Assembly: GCF_020511115.1 (NCBI RefSeq)
Contig: NZ_JAJAVH010000011.1
Span: forward strand, 62,001-126,000
DNA from: Luteimonas panaciterrae
Lineage (GTDB): Bacteria > Pseudomonadota > Gammaproteobacteria > Xanthomonadales > Xanthomonadaceae
Length of the DNA stretch: 64,000 nt
Direction: 5' to 3'
A program made the translations under genes and the position numbers. How positions within the stretch are numbered: the stretch's first letter is position 1; each line of letters starts with the position of its first letter. The notes beneath the pieces were generated by a model. The model had not been told where the DNA came from. It worked only from the letters and a program-made list of their open reading frames with translations, and did not search any database. Shown one piece after another: positions 1 through 8,002 of this stretch.

Positions 1-48
1 AAAAGAAGCGGAGCGATCAAAAATGCACGGTGCATGGCGGGTTCCAGC

Positions 49-1272
49 TCAAGATGAGGTCAGCAATCGTCCATCGGCATAGACGCTCGCGGCGAGCCTG
101 CCGCCGAGCCAGTAACACAGTTCGGCCGGTTGCCGGATGCGCCAGCGCACGAAATCGGCGCGCAGGCCCGGATGCAGCACGCCACGGTCGTCCAGGCCGA
201 GCGCGCGCGCGGCATGGGTCGTGGCGCCGCGCAATGCCTCTTCCGGTGTCAGACGGAAATGCGTGCAGGCCAGCTGCATCGCCTGGCGCAACGATTGCAA
301 CGGCGAAGTGCCGGGATTGCAGTCGGTGGCCACCGCCATCGCCACGCCTTGCGCGCGGAATTCCTCCAGCGGCGGCAATTGCGTTTCGCGCAGCACGTGG
401 AAGGCACCCGGCAACAGCACTGCGACGGTGCCGGCGCGAGCCATCGCGGCGACGCCCGCCACCGAGGTGTATTCGACGTGATCCGCGGACAGGCCACCGA
501 ATTCAGCCACGATTTCGGCGCCGCCGCCGTCGCTGAGCTGGTCGGCATGCAGTTTCACCGGCACGCCGAGCGCGCGCGCGGCGGTGAAGACGCGCCGTGT
601 CTGCTCCTGATTGAAGCCGATGCGCTCGCAGAAGCCGTCGACGGCGTCGACCAGGCCTTCGGCATGCAGGCGCGGCAGCCAGTCGACGACAGCGTCGATG
701 TAGGCGTCGGCACGTCCGGAAAATTCCGGTGGGAGTGCATGCGCACCGAGGAAACTCGTGCGCACGCCGATGCCGAGTTCGTCGGCGACACGCTTGGCGA
801 CGCGCAGCATCTTGCGCTCGTTTTCGTAGTCCAGGCCGTAGCCGGATTTGATCTCGAGCGTGGTCACGCCGTCGTCGCGCAGCGCGCGGGCGCGTGGGAG
901 CGATTGCGCGAGGAGCGCGTCCTCGCCGGCTTCCCGCGTGTGCCGGACGGTGGACAGGATGCCGCCGCCGGCGCGCGCGATCTGTTCGTAGCTCGCGCCC
1001 TGCAGGCGTTGTTCGAATTCGCCGGCCCGATCCCCGGCGAAGACCGTGTGGGTATGGCAATCGATCAGGCCGGGCGTGATGCAATCGCCGCCGGCGTCGA
1101 TCGCCGTGGAGTCGTCGACATCCGCGGGCAATGCGGAACGAGGGCCGACGAAGCCGAGGATGCCGTCGCGCCAGGCCAGGGCGCCGTCTTCGATCAGGCC
1201 ATAACCGGCGTCGCCGTCGAGGGTGACCAGGGTTGCGTTGACGATCAGGCCGTCCTTGCGTTCAGTCGCCAC
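49..1272 (-). CDS. hutI: Imidazolonepropionase
   Basis: Hydrolyses 4-imidazolone-5-propionate to N-formimino-L-glutamate, third step of histidine breakdown, in the cytoplasm. Amidohydrolase-fold metal site is visible: HTH at about residues 73-75 (followed by VFAGDR), a KLHADQL segment, ADHVEY, and [10 protein letters not shown] near the C terminus. The open frame runs up to 1392, but I choose the GTG at 1272: GGAGG lies 5 bases before it, the product is 407 aa as usual for the family, and family-like sequence ([14 protein letters not shown]) begins right after. Longer starts (ATG 1296, 1320, 1353) would encode a low-complexity Ala-rich leader lying over the small ORF in another frame. The GTG overlaps the end of that small ORF. 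Divergent from hutF; 49 bases remain before the window edge. Confidence 0.95.
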   Translation of the reverse strand: MATERKDGLIVNATLVTLDGDAGYGLIEDGALAWRDGILGFVGPRSALPADVDDSTAIDAGGDCITPGLIDCHTHTVFAGDRAGEFEQRLQGASYEQIARAGGGILSTVRHTREAGEDALLAQSLPRARALRDDGVTTLEIKSGYGLDYENERKMLRVAKRVADELGIGVRTSFLGAHALPPEFSGRADAYIDAVVDWLPRLHAEGLVDAVDGFCERIGFNQEQTRRVFTAARALGVPVKLHADQLSDGGGAEIVAEFGGLSADHVEYTSVAGVAAMARAGTVAVLLPGAFHVLRETQLPPLEEFRAQGVAMAVATDCNPGTSPLQSLRQAMQLACTHFRLTPEEALRGATTHAARALGLDDRGVLHPGLRADFVRWRIRQPAELCYWLGGRLAASVYADGRLLTSS

Positions 1273-1498
1273 CGCCACCTCCGTCACCGCCGCCATCGCT
1301 ACCGCCGTCCCCCGCGGCATCTGAATCGTGTCTGCGGTATTCGCCGAAGCCATCGCCGCCGGTTCCGGTTCCACTGCCGTCGCCGCCGCCATCGGATCGT
1401 TTGCGCCGCGAACCCGAAGAGCGCACGACGAAGATGAAAAGGAGCACGGTCAGTGCCAGGAAAGCAATCAGAACCGTGAACGTGGTGGCCGCGGTCAT
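1262..1498 (-). CDS. Small single-pass membrane protein with Gly/Asp-rich tail
   Basis: A 78-aa ORF with one clear N-terminal transmembrane helix (about residues 7-26, [18 protein letters not shown]), a short basic stretch (RRKR) and a glycine/aspartate-rich C-terminal half. The basic stretch after the helix predicts the tail is cytoplasmic. It lies just upstream of hutI on the same strand, and its stop overlaps the hutI GTG start, so the two may be translationally coupled. I recognise no family. The helix-plus-tail layout suggests it is real rather than a shadow, but the low-complexity tail could be fortuitous. Function unknown. Confidence 0.55.
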   Translation of the reverse strand: MTAATTFTVLIAFLALTVLLFIFVVRSSGSRRKRSDGGGDGSGTGTGGDGFGEYRRHDSDAAGDGGSDGGGDGGGGGD

Positions 1499-1561
1499 GG
1501 GTGTGCGCGATCTCCGAAAGCGTTAGCCTAATCCATCCGTTCCCCAAACGCAGGAGCAAGC

Positions 1562-2848
1562 ATGCCGACGCCGCAGCGCTGGACGCCACGAGGCTGGACC
1601 GATGCGCCGAACGCCGCGGGCTGGCAGCTGCCAGGCATCGCCAACCTGCACTCGCATGCCTTCCAGCGCGCGATGGCGGGCTTGGCGGAGCGGCGGACCA
1701 TCGAAGCACGACCGGCCCGACCTGGCGACGCGCAAGATTCGTTCTGGACCTGGCGCGAGACGATGTACCGCTTCGCCGCGCGCTTCGATCCGGACACGCT
1801 GCATGCCGTGGCGTCGCAGCTCTACGTCGAAATGCTGGAGGCGGGCTACACCACCGTTTGCGAGTTCCATTATCTGCATCATGCGCCGGATGGGCGGCCC
1901 TACGACGATCCGGCGGCGATGTCGCGGGCGCTGATCCGTGCCGCGCACGACACCGGCATCCGCCTGACGCTCTTGCCTGTGCTGTACATGAGCGGCGGAT
2001 TCGACGGACGTCCGCTCACCGAGCGGCAGCGTCGTTTCGGTCACGATGTCGATGCATATCTGCGGCTGCTCGATGGGCTGCGCGCGGAAGTCGGTGATGC
2101 CGTGCGTGTGGGGTGTGCCCTGCACAGCCTGCGTGCGGTGCCAGCGGATGCGATGCGCACGGTGTTGGCGGCCTTGCCGCGCGACAGCCGCGTGCATATC
2201 CACATCGCCGAGCAGATCGGCGAGGTGCAGGATTGCCTGGCGGTCCGCGATGCGCGTCCGGTGGAATGGCTGCTGGACAATGCCGAGGTCGACACGCGCT
2301 GGACGCTGGTGCACGCGACCCATCTCACGCCCGACGAGGTGCAGGGTATCGCCCGCAGCGGTGCGACCGTGGCCTTGTGTCCGACCACGGAAGCCAATCT
2401 CGGCGACGGTCTGTTTCCCCTTCGCGATTACCTGGATGTGCGTGGTGCCTGGGGCATCGGCTCGGATTCGCACATTTCGGTGTCGCCGGTGGAGGAGTTG
2501 CGCTGGCTCGAATATGGCCAGCGCCTGGCGACGCGGCATCGCAATATCGCCGTTGGCAACGATTCGCCAAGTGTCGGCGAGACCCTGCTGCGCGAGGTGA
2601 CGAAGACGGCGGCGAACGCGACGGGATTCCAGGGCGTCGATGATGTCGTCGTGCTGGATGCGCAATCGCCGCAGTTCGCGGGCGCCACCACCGAGGATGC
2701 CGTCGATCGCTGGATTTTTAGCGGCAATCGCAATCCTGTGCGCGAGGTCACGGTCGCCGGCGTGCGGGTCGTCGCCGAAGGACGACATCAGCATCGCGAT
2801 GCCGTTGCCACCGGGTATGCGGATGCGATGCGCCATCTGATGGGGTAA
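1562..2848 (+). CDS. hutF: Formimidoylglutamate deiminase
   Basis: Converts N-formimino-L-glutamate to N-formyl-L-glutamate and ammonia in the five-step histidine route, which then needs HutG N-formylglutamate amidohydrolase. It is a 428-aa amidohydrolase-superfamily protein: the metal-binding HSH sits at residues 30-32 within a PGIANLHSHAFQRAM segment, followed by HIHIAEQ near residue 217, a VHATHL histidine, and the GIGSDSH aspartate region. ATG 1562 is preceded by CAGGAG. Only 63 bases separate it from the oppositely oriented membrane ORF/hutI unit, so a compact divergent promoter region controls both. Presence of HutF rather than direct formiminoglutamase chemistry is typical of pseudomonads and xanthomonads. 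Confidence 0.95.
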   Translation: MPTPQRWTPRGWTDAPNAAGWQLPGIANLHSHAFQRAMAGLAERRTIEARPARPGDAQDSFWTWRETMYRFAARFDPDTLHAVASQLYVEMLEAGYTTVCEFHYLHHAPDGRPYDDPAAMSRALIRAAHDTGIRLTLLPVLYMSGGFDGRPLTERQRRFGHDVDAYLRLLDGLRAEVGDAVRVGCALHSLRAVPADAMRTVLAALPRDSRVHIHIAEQIGEVQDCLAVRDARPVEWLLDNAEVDTRWTLVHATHLTPDEVQGIARSGATVALCPTTEANLGDGLFPLRDYLDVRGAWGIGSDSHISVSPVEELRWLEYGQRLATRHRNIAVGNDSPSVGETLLREVTKTAANATGFQGVDDVVVLDAQSPQFAGATTEDAVDRWIFSGNRNPVREVTVAGVRVVAEGRHQHRDAVATGYADAMRHLMG

Positions 2849-2951
2849 GCGGTCCCGGCTAGCCCACACGGCTGACCAGGGCGAAAGGACCGCCTGAAAA
2901 AAATCGCCCCGGCCCGCGACCAATGGAGAAAGGGCCCCAGAACGCGTCGTC

Positions 2952-3434
2952 ATGACCGGAACCGACATCGAGCAGGCTTTCGCCGAGATGCTGCGCGACA
3001 ACCAGGCCGCACTGGTGCGGCTGGCGCGTCGTTATGCCGGGCCGGACGACTACCGGGACCTGCTGCAGGAGATGCATCTGCAGCTGTGGCGCAGTTTCTC
3101 CGGATTCGATGGTCGCGCGCAGCTCGGAACCTGGGTCTATCGGGTGGCGCTCAACACAGCGCTCAGCCACGCGCGGAAACCGAGACGCGAGCACCAGCCT
3201 TTGGAGGAAGCGGTCAAGCACGGCGACAGCGGCGACCCACGTGATCCGATGAGCGTGCTCGACGCGTTTCTCGCCGGTCTGGATCCGGTGCAGCGCGGCG
3301 TGCTGATGCTGGATCTCGAAGGGCTGTCGCGCGAGGAGATCGCCGATGTGATGGGGCTGACGCCCAATGCCGTGGCCATCCGCATGACGCGGCTGCGCCA
3401 GGCGTTCGAGGCGCGATTCCTGGAGGATCGATGA
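2952..3434 (+). CDS. ECF RNA polymerase sigma factor
   Basis: A 160-aa sigma-70 family protein with only regions 2 and 4. Region 2 spans about residues 26-78 (DYRDLLQEMHLQLWRSF, GTWVYRVALNTALSHARK) and binds core polymerase and the -10 element. Region 4 spans about 110-153 (QRGVLMLDLEGLSREEIADVMGLTP) and reads the -35 element. ATG 2952 is the first good start. The stop overlaps the start of the next gene (ATGA), the usual arrangement for a sigma factor and its inhibitor, so the neighbouring membrane protein is the likely regulator. A paralogous pair lies at 21105-22328. Target genes cannot be read from the sequence. Confidence 0.92.
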   Translation: MTGTDIEQAFAEMLRDNQAALVRLARRYAGPDDYRDLLQEMHLQLWRSFSGFDGRAQLGTWVYRVALNTALSHARKPRREHQPLEEAVKHGDSGDPRDPMSVLDAFLAGLDPVQRGVLMLDLEGLSREEIADVMGLTPNAVAIRMTRLRQAFEARFLEDR

Positions 3435-4078
3435 TGAGCGGAAAAGCGATGGATTGGAGCCAGATCCAGCAGCAATGGCGGCGCGATTCCGCCGTGGCTC
3501 CCGCGATGTCGCTGGCCGAAGTACAGGCGCAGGATCGCGTGCTGCACAAGCAGATCCGTGCGCGGGACAGGCGGGAAACCGTGGTGGCCATCGTGGTGGC
3601 GCTGTTCTTCGGCTACGTCGCTTGGAGCGAGGCGGGCCGCCATGCCTGGATGGGCGCTGCTTTTGCGGCGGAATTGGTGTTGTGGGCGATCTGGGTGCCG
3701 TTTCGATTGCGCAAAGCCCGCCGCGATGCGCCGGAGCCGCGTCACGATCTGCCGTTGCGGAGTTATCTCGTCCATCAGCGCGACATGTTGCTGGCGCAGG
3801 CGCGAATGCTGGAGCGAGCGTGGCTCTGGTATGTCATGCCGTGCATGGTCGGCGTGATCGGTCTGACCCTGTCGCATGCGGATGGCGTGTGGACGGTGAA
3901 GAACGACATGGTCGGCATGAGTATCCGTCTCGTCTTTTTCTCTTATATCGCTGGCGTGATCGCGCTCGGTGTCGGCGTCGCCTGGCTCAACAGGTATGTG
4001 GCACGAACAAAACTGCGCACGCGCGCCGAACAACTCGATCGCCATCTCGAATCGCTTTCACCGGAGGACGTGGAATGA
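3431..4078 (+). CDS. Four-helix membrane protein, putative ECF sigma regulator
   Basis: A 215-aa protein with an N-terminal soluble segment (residues 1-45, WSQIQQQWRRD and a charged helix), two helices near 46-62 and 68-85, a charged cytoplasmic loop (about 88-128) and two more helices near 130-145 and 160-185. It has no HxxxCxxC zinc anti-sigma motif. The start codon overlaps the sigma-factor stop by 4 bases; an alternative ATG lies 3 bases downstream. Genetic coupling and shared architecture with the protein at 21105-21773 suggest a membrane anti-sigma or accessory factor. That role is inferred from context only. Confidence 0.8.
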   Translation: MMSGKAMDWSQIQQQWRRDSAVAPAMSLAEVQAQDRVLHKQIRARDRRETVVAIVVALFFGYVAWSEAGRHAWMGAAFAAELVLWAIWVPFRLRKARRDAPEPRHDLPLRSYLVHQRDMLLAQARMLERAWLWYVMPCMVGVIGLTLSHADGVWTVKNDMVGMSIRLVFFSYIAGVIALGVGVAWLNRYVARTKLRTRAEQLDRHLESLSPEDVE

Positions 4079-5691
4079 AACGTATGACCGGATTGTCATT
4101 CCTGCTTTTGTACGGCTTCACCTGCTGTGCCGTGGCCGCGGACGATCAAGCGATGGCTTGGGCTCGTGAACAGCAGGACAAGGGCGGCCTCGCGGGAGCG
4201 GTCGTCATGGAGGTGCATGGCAAGGATGTCGCCACGCATGGATTCGGTGTTGTTCGTCCTGGCTTGGATGCCAAGCCGGGTGCCGACACGCAATTCCAGA
4301 TCGGCTCCGTCACCAAGGTGTTCACCTTCATGCTGCTGGCGGAGATGGCCGCGCAAGACAAGGTCGACGGGTCGACCACGATCGGATCGTTGCAACCGGA
4401 ATGGAAGTTACGGAACCCGGAGGTCGCGAAGATCACGCTGGATGCGCTTGCCACGCACAGCAGCGGTTTGTCCCGCCTTCCCGCGAATCTGGCGCCCGCT
4501 GATCCGCAGGATCCGTACGCCGATTACGACAATGCCGCATTGCGAGCCGGTATGGAGACGACGCGCGCGGGACAACCGCTGGGACATTTCTATGCTTATT
4601 CCAACTTCGGTGCCGGTCTGCTTGGCTGGTTGCTGGGCGAGGTGGATGGCAAGGGCTATCGCAAGGCCTTGGAGGATCGCGTGATCGAGCCGCTCGGTCT
4701 GCGCCATACCGCTTTTGCACCAGGCGAGAATGCCGCGATCGCCATCAGCGGCGGCAAGCCGGTACCGATCTGGCATATGGATGCGCTGTCCGGCGCCGGC
4801 GCGCTTTGGAGCAGTGGCGGTGATCTCGCGCGACTGCTGCAGGTATTTCTTGGGACGATACGTTCGCCGTTGCATCAGGATTTGCAGCGCGACCTCGATA
4901 TCGTGGTCGAAGAGGCCGATGGCTTCTCGTTGAGCCGCGTCTGGCATGTCGGGCGCGCGGGAGGGGCGCCTGTGTACTGGCACAACGGTGCGACCGCGGG
5001 GTTCCACAGCTTCGTCGGATTTCGTCCCGACGAAAAGCGCGGCATCGTTGTGCTCGTCAGCGGCGATGCGGATCCCACAGCAGTCGGGTTGGCTGCATTG
5101 GGTGTCAAGTCCGTCGCACCGAAAGCGCGGGTGATTGATCGTGGTGTGGCCGGCCAATATGCGCTGGACACGGTGGGGCTCGGCATCTTCGAGCGCGACG
5201 GTCTGCTGATGGCGCAATTGGCGGGGCAGCCGGCATTGCGATTGCATCCGCTCGACGGCGATTGGTATGCGCTATCGGAGGCGGATGCCGGTTTGCATGT
5301 CGTCCGCAAGAGCGGCCGGGTGCGAGCGGTGGAGCTAGCGCAGAACGGCAAGACGCAGGTGTTCGCGCGGACCGGAGACGTCGCGAAAACCACGTTGCGC
5401 CGCGAAATCACTCTTGAACCGGAGGTTCTGCAAGCCTATGTCGGCAAGTACAGCTTCGCGCCGCAGGTAGTGCTGACGGTGAAACTGGAGAGGGGACAAT
5501 TGCAGGCGCAGCTCACGGGGCAGTCATTCCTGCCCTTGTTCGCGAGCGAGCGCGATCGCTTCTTCTACAAGGTGGTGGACGCGGAGCTCGTGTTCGAGCG
5601 CGATGCACAGAAGCGTGTCGTGGCCGTGGTCCTGCATCAAGGCGGCGCCGTGCAGCGAGCCGTGCGAGAACAGGCTGGCGAAACGCCCTGA
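4075..5691 (+). CDS. Exported serine hydrolase, class C beta-lactamase fold
   Basis: A 538-aa secreted or periplasmic serine hydrolase. A signal peptide occupies about residues 1-21 (cleavage near AVA-AD). The serine beta-lactamase/DD-peptidase motifs are present: SVTK at 78-81 with the nucleophile Ser78, YSN at 175-177, and HNG at 303-305. A C-terminal beta-rich extension (about 350-538) resembles the tail of esterase/peptidase relatives rather than true beta-lactamases. ATG 4075 overlaps the previous stop (ATGA), making it the third gene of a coupled ECF operon, so its expression is probably linked to that sigma system. Substrate unknown (peptide, ester or cell-wall fragment). The frame is open upstream to 3454, but that extension only shadows the membrane gene. 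Confidence 0.9.
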   Translation: MKRMTGLSFLLLYGFTCCAVAADDQAMAWAREQQDKGGLAGAVVMEVHGKDVATHGFGVVRPGLDAKPGADTQFQIGSVTKVFTFMLLAEMAAQDKVDGSTTIGSLQPEWKLRNPEVAKITLDALATHSSGLSRLPANLAPADPQDPYADYDNAALRAGMETTRAGQPLGHFYAYSNFGAGLLGWLLGEVDGKGYRKALEDRVIEPLGLRHTAFAPGENAAIAISGGKPVPIWHMDALSGAGALWSSGGDLARLLQVFLGTIRSPLHQDLQRDLDIVVEEADGFSLSRVWHVGRAGGAPVYWHNGATAGFHSFVGFRPDEKRGIVVLVSGDADPTAVGLAALGVKSVAPKARVIDRGVAGQYALDTVGLGIFERDGLLMAQLAGQPALRLHPLDGDWYALSEADAGLHVVRKSGRVRAVELAQNGKTQVFARTGDVAKTTLRREITLEPEVLQAYVGKYSFAPQVVLTVKLERGQLQAQLTGQSFLPLFASERDRFFYKVVDAELVFERDAQKRVVAVVLHQGGAVQRAVREQAGETP

Positions 5692-5708
5692 TTTCCCGAT
5701 TTGGCTCG

Positions 5709-6218
5709 CTAACTCGCCTGCGCGAACAGATCATCCTCGTCGCGCAGGACGCCTTCCAGCGTCAGCAGGAAGCGTTTGGTCGGCAAACCGCCGCCGAATC
5801 CGGTGAGCGAGCCGTCGCTGCCGATCACGCGATGGCAGGGCAGCACGATCGGGATTGGATTGCGGCCATTTGCTGCGCCGACTGCGCGGGTAGCGGTTGG
5901 CTGGCCGATGCGGTGCGCCATCTGCGCGTAGCTCCAGGTTTCGCCCCAGGGAATTTCCGCGAGCGTGCGCCAGACCTGCATCTGGAACGGCGTGCCGTGC
6001 GGGGCGAGCGGCAGGTCGAAGTCGCGGCGCTTGCCGGCGAAGTATTCGCCGAGCTGTGTACGGGTGACTCGCAGGACGTCGTCATCGCCCTCGTGCCAGC
6101 GTTCGTCACGTTTGAACGGATGCCAGGGATGCTCGAACTCGATCATGCGCAGCCCGTCGTCCGCGCTTGCAAGCAGCAGTTGTCCCACCGGACTGTCGAT
6201 GTGCTGATACGTGATCAT
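5709..6218 (-). CDS. ogt: Methylated-DNA--protein-cysteine methyltransferase
   Basis: Removes methyl groups from O6-methylguanine (and O4-methylthymine) in DNA by irreversible transfer to its own cysteine. The active-site motif PCHRV places the acceptor at Cys128. The helix-turn-helix/arginine-finger region (YAQMAHRIGQPTATRAVG, about 97-114) precedes it and GFGGGLPTKRFLL follows. At 169 aa it matches Ogt. Its start overlaps the stop of the upstream AlkA fusion gene by 4 bases, so the two are translated as one repair operon. This supplies the methyltransferase half of classical Ada that the fusion protein lacks. Confidence 0.95.
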   Translation of the reverse strand: MITYQHIDSPVGQLLLASADDGLRMIEFEHPWHPFKRDERWHEGDDDVLRVTRTQLGEYFAGKRRDFDLPLAPHGTPFQMQVWRTLAEIPWGETWSYAQMAHRIGQPTATRAVGAANGRNPIPIVLPCHRVIGSDGSLTGFGGGLPTKRFLLTLEGVLRDEDDLFAQAS

Positions 6219-7813
6219 GCCGCCTTCCGGGATTTCTTCGTGGACTTGGGTGTGGGAGCCGTTTCACCGCCGGATGCGGTTTTCGCGATGGCACCGGTGA
6301 TCGGTACCGGCATGCTGTCGCGCCACAAGTGGATGACGGAGTACGCACGCCACGGGCGCCAGGCTTCCGCGCGCGCGCTCAAGGCGCGTGCGCTCATGCG
6401 CGAACCATCGATCGGGACGGCTTTTTGCAGCACCAGATCTTCCGCGGGAAACGCATCGGGATGGCCGAGCGCGCGCATCGCGATGTAGTGCGCGGTCCAG
6501 GGACCGATGCCGGGCAGGGCAGTCCAGCGCGCGACGAAATCCTCGAGCGTGCGGTCGACGCGGAAATCGACGCGGCCATCGAGCAATGCGCGTGCGAGCG
6601 TGCGCACGGTCTCGGCGCGCGTGCGCGTGAGGCCGATGACGGTGAGATCGGCGTCGGCCAGCGTTTCCGGCGTCGGGAACAGGTGCGTCAAGCCATGCGC
6701 GGCATGTTCGGCCGGCAATGGCGTGCCGAAATGCTGCGCGGTACGCGCGGCGAACGTGCGCGCGGCGGCCACGCTGACCTGTTGTCCGAGGATGGCGCGC
6801 ACGGCGATCTCGAAGCCGTCCCAGCCGCTGGGTAGCCGCAGTCCCGGCCGCTTTTGCAGCAGGGGCGCCAGACGCGGGTCCCGCGACAGCGCATCGGCGA
6901 TCGCATGCGGATCCGCATCGAGATCGAACATGCGGCGTAGACGGTTGACGATGTCGAGCAGGCGCGAAGCAAGCGGCGCATGCAGTTCGAGCTTGAGCGC
7001 GTGATCGGTGGCATCGCCACGAACATCGCCGCGCTGGGGCCACGCACTGACGCGCAGCCATCCGGGCGGCATGCCCGCGCCTTCGGCGGGAATGGCGCGG
7101 GCATAGCTGACTTCATCCACTGTTTCCACGCCGGGCAGCGCACGCCCGCGCAGGAAGGACAGCATCGAGGCGAAATCGTAGGGCGGGCGAAGGCCGAGGC
7201 GAAGCGTCAGGGTTTCGTTGCCGGATTCGATCGCCGCCGCCGGCTTGCGTCGCAGATCGCGTGGCGCCATGCGATAGGCATCCTTGAACGCGGCATTGAA
7301 TCTGCGCAGACTGCCGAATCCGGCGGCGAGCGCGACGTCGGTGATCGGCAGATGCGTTTCGGTGAGCAGTTGCTTGGCGAACAGTAACCGGCGCGTGGTG
7401 TGCACGCCGACCGGCGCCGCGCCGAGTCGCTCGACGAACAGGCGGCGCAGCTGGCGTTCGCCGAGGTTCACACGATCGGCCAGGGCCGATAGCGGCTGGT
7501 CGGCCAGGAAGCCCTGGTCGAGCAGTTTCAGGGCGCGGGCGAGCGCGGCGTCACCACGGCGCCATGCGCCGTCCGAAGGCGACAATTCCGGACGGCAGCG
7601 CAGGCAGGGGCGATAGCCGGCTGCTTCCGCCGCCGCCGCCGAGCCGTAGTACACGACGCGTTTCGCCCACGGCGCCGGACAGACAGGGCGGCAGTAGATG
7701 CGGGTGCTGAGGACGGCTGTGAAGAACAGCCCATCGAAGCGCGGGTCGCGGCTCAGGCGGGCCTGTTCACAGACATGCTCGGGCGGGAGCGTCTCGGGAG
7801 CGTGGGTAGTCAT
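6215..7813 (-). CDS. alkA: Ada-type activator fused to 3-methyladenine DNA glycosylase II
   Basis: A 532-aa three-part protein. Residues about 10-85 are the Ada N-terminal zinc domain with Cys41, Cys45, Cys70 and Cys73; Cys41 corresponds to the residue methylated by phosphotriesters in Ada. Residues about 88-190 are an AraC-type DNA-binding domain (FNAAFKDAYRMAP). Residues about 200-500 are an AlkA glycosylase with the helix-hairpin-helix LPGIGPWTAHYIAMR and the catalytic Asp in PAEDLVLQK. It should therefore sense alkylation, activate transcription and excise 3-methyladenine. The C-terminal tail is Lys/Pro-rich. It lies upstream of and overlaps ogt by 4 bases. The fusion is a known architecture in proteobacteria. 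Confidence 0.95.
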   Translation of the reverse strand: MTTHAPETLPPEHVCEQARLSRDPRFDGLFFTAVLSTRIYCRPVCPAPWAKRVVYYGSAAAAEAAGYRPCLRCRPELSPSDGAWRRGDAALARALKLLDQGFLADQPLSALADRVNLGERQLRRLFVERLGAAPVGVHTTRRLLFAKQLLTETHLPITDVALAAGFGSLRRFNAAFKDAYRMAPRDLRRKPAAAIESGNETLTLRLGLRPPYDFASMLSFLRGRALPGVETVDEVSYARAIPAEGAGMPPGWLRVSAWPQRGDVRGDATDHALKLELHAPLASRLLDIVNRLRRMFDLDADPHAIADALSRDPRLAPLLQKRPGLRLPSGWDGFEIAVRAILGQQVSVAAARTFAARTAQHFGTPLPAEHAAHGLTHLFPTPETLADADLTVIGLTRTRAETVRTLARALLDGRVDFRVDRTLEDFVARWTALPGIGPWTAHYIAMRALGHPDAFPAEDLVLQKAVPIDGSRMSARALSARAEAWRPWRAYSVIHLWRDSMPVPITGAIAKTASGGETAPTPKSTKKSRKAA

Positions 7814-7919
7814 GCACGCAGGTTAGCACCGGTCCGGGGAGTGGACTCGCCGGATTCGGACATGGGGTGAGGAGTCGCGTCTAGCCGACGCCCTATCGGC
7901 ATCGGCTGCGGCTCCGAAC

Positions 7920-7946
7920 GCCCGGCCATGGATGGTCGGGCCGGGC
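7920..7946. repeat. GC-rich hairpin between converging transcripts
   Basis: GCCCGGCC at 7920-7927 is the exact reverse complement of GGCCGGGC at 7939-7946, with an 11-base loop. It sits in the 189-bp gap between the start of the alkA fusion gene and the stop of the phosphodiesterase gene. No T-run follows on either strand, so it is terminator-like at best for the minus-strand phosphodiesterase transcript. Confidence 0.4.
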
Positions 7947-8002
7947 AGTCCGAAGCCGATCATGCCGCGCCATGGACGGCAATCGAAACGTATTAAATGT
8001 GC

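Noticed and set aside
130..1437. 435-codon plus-strand frame over hutI
   Set aside because: Antisense shadow in a GC-rich gene; low-complexity Arg/Ala product with no family signal, while the minus strand encodes a complete HutI.
2849..2951. Possible terminator after hutF (GCGGTCC...GGACCGC)
   Set aside because: The 7-bp stem has a loop of over 30 bases and is followed by an A-run rather than a T-run on the plus strand.
1523..3001. 492-codon minus-strand frame over hutF and the sigma factor
   Set aside because: Runs antisense through two well-identified genes; no domain or ribosome-binding site.
3454..4074. N-terminal extension of the serine hydrolase frame
   Set aside because: Overlaps the four-helix membrane gene in another frame; the true start with signal peptide and ATGA overlap is 4075.
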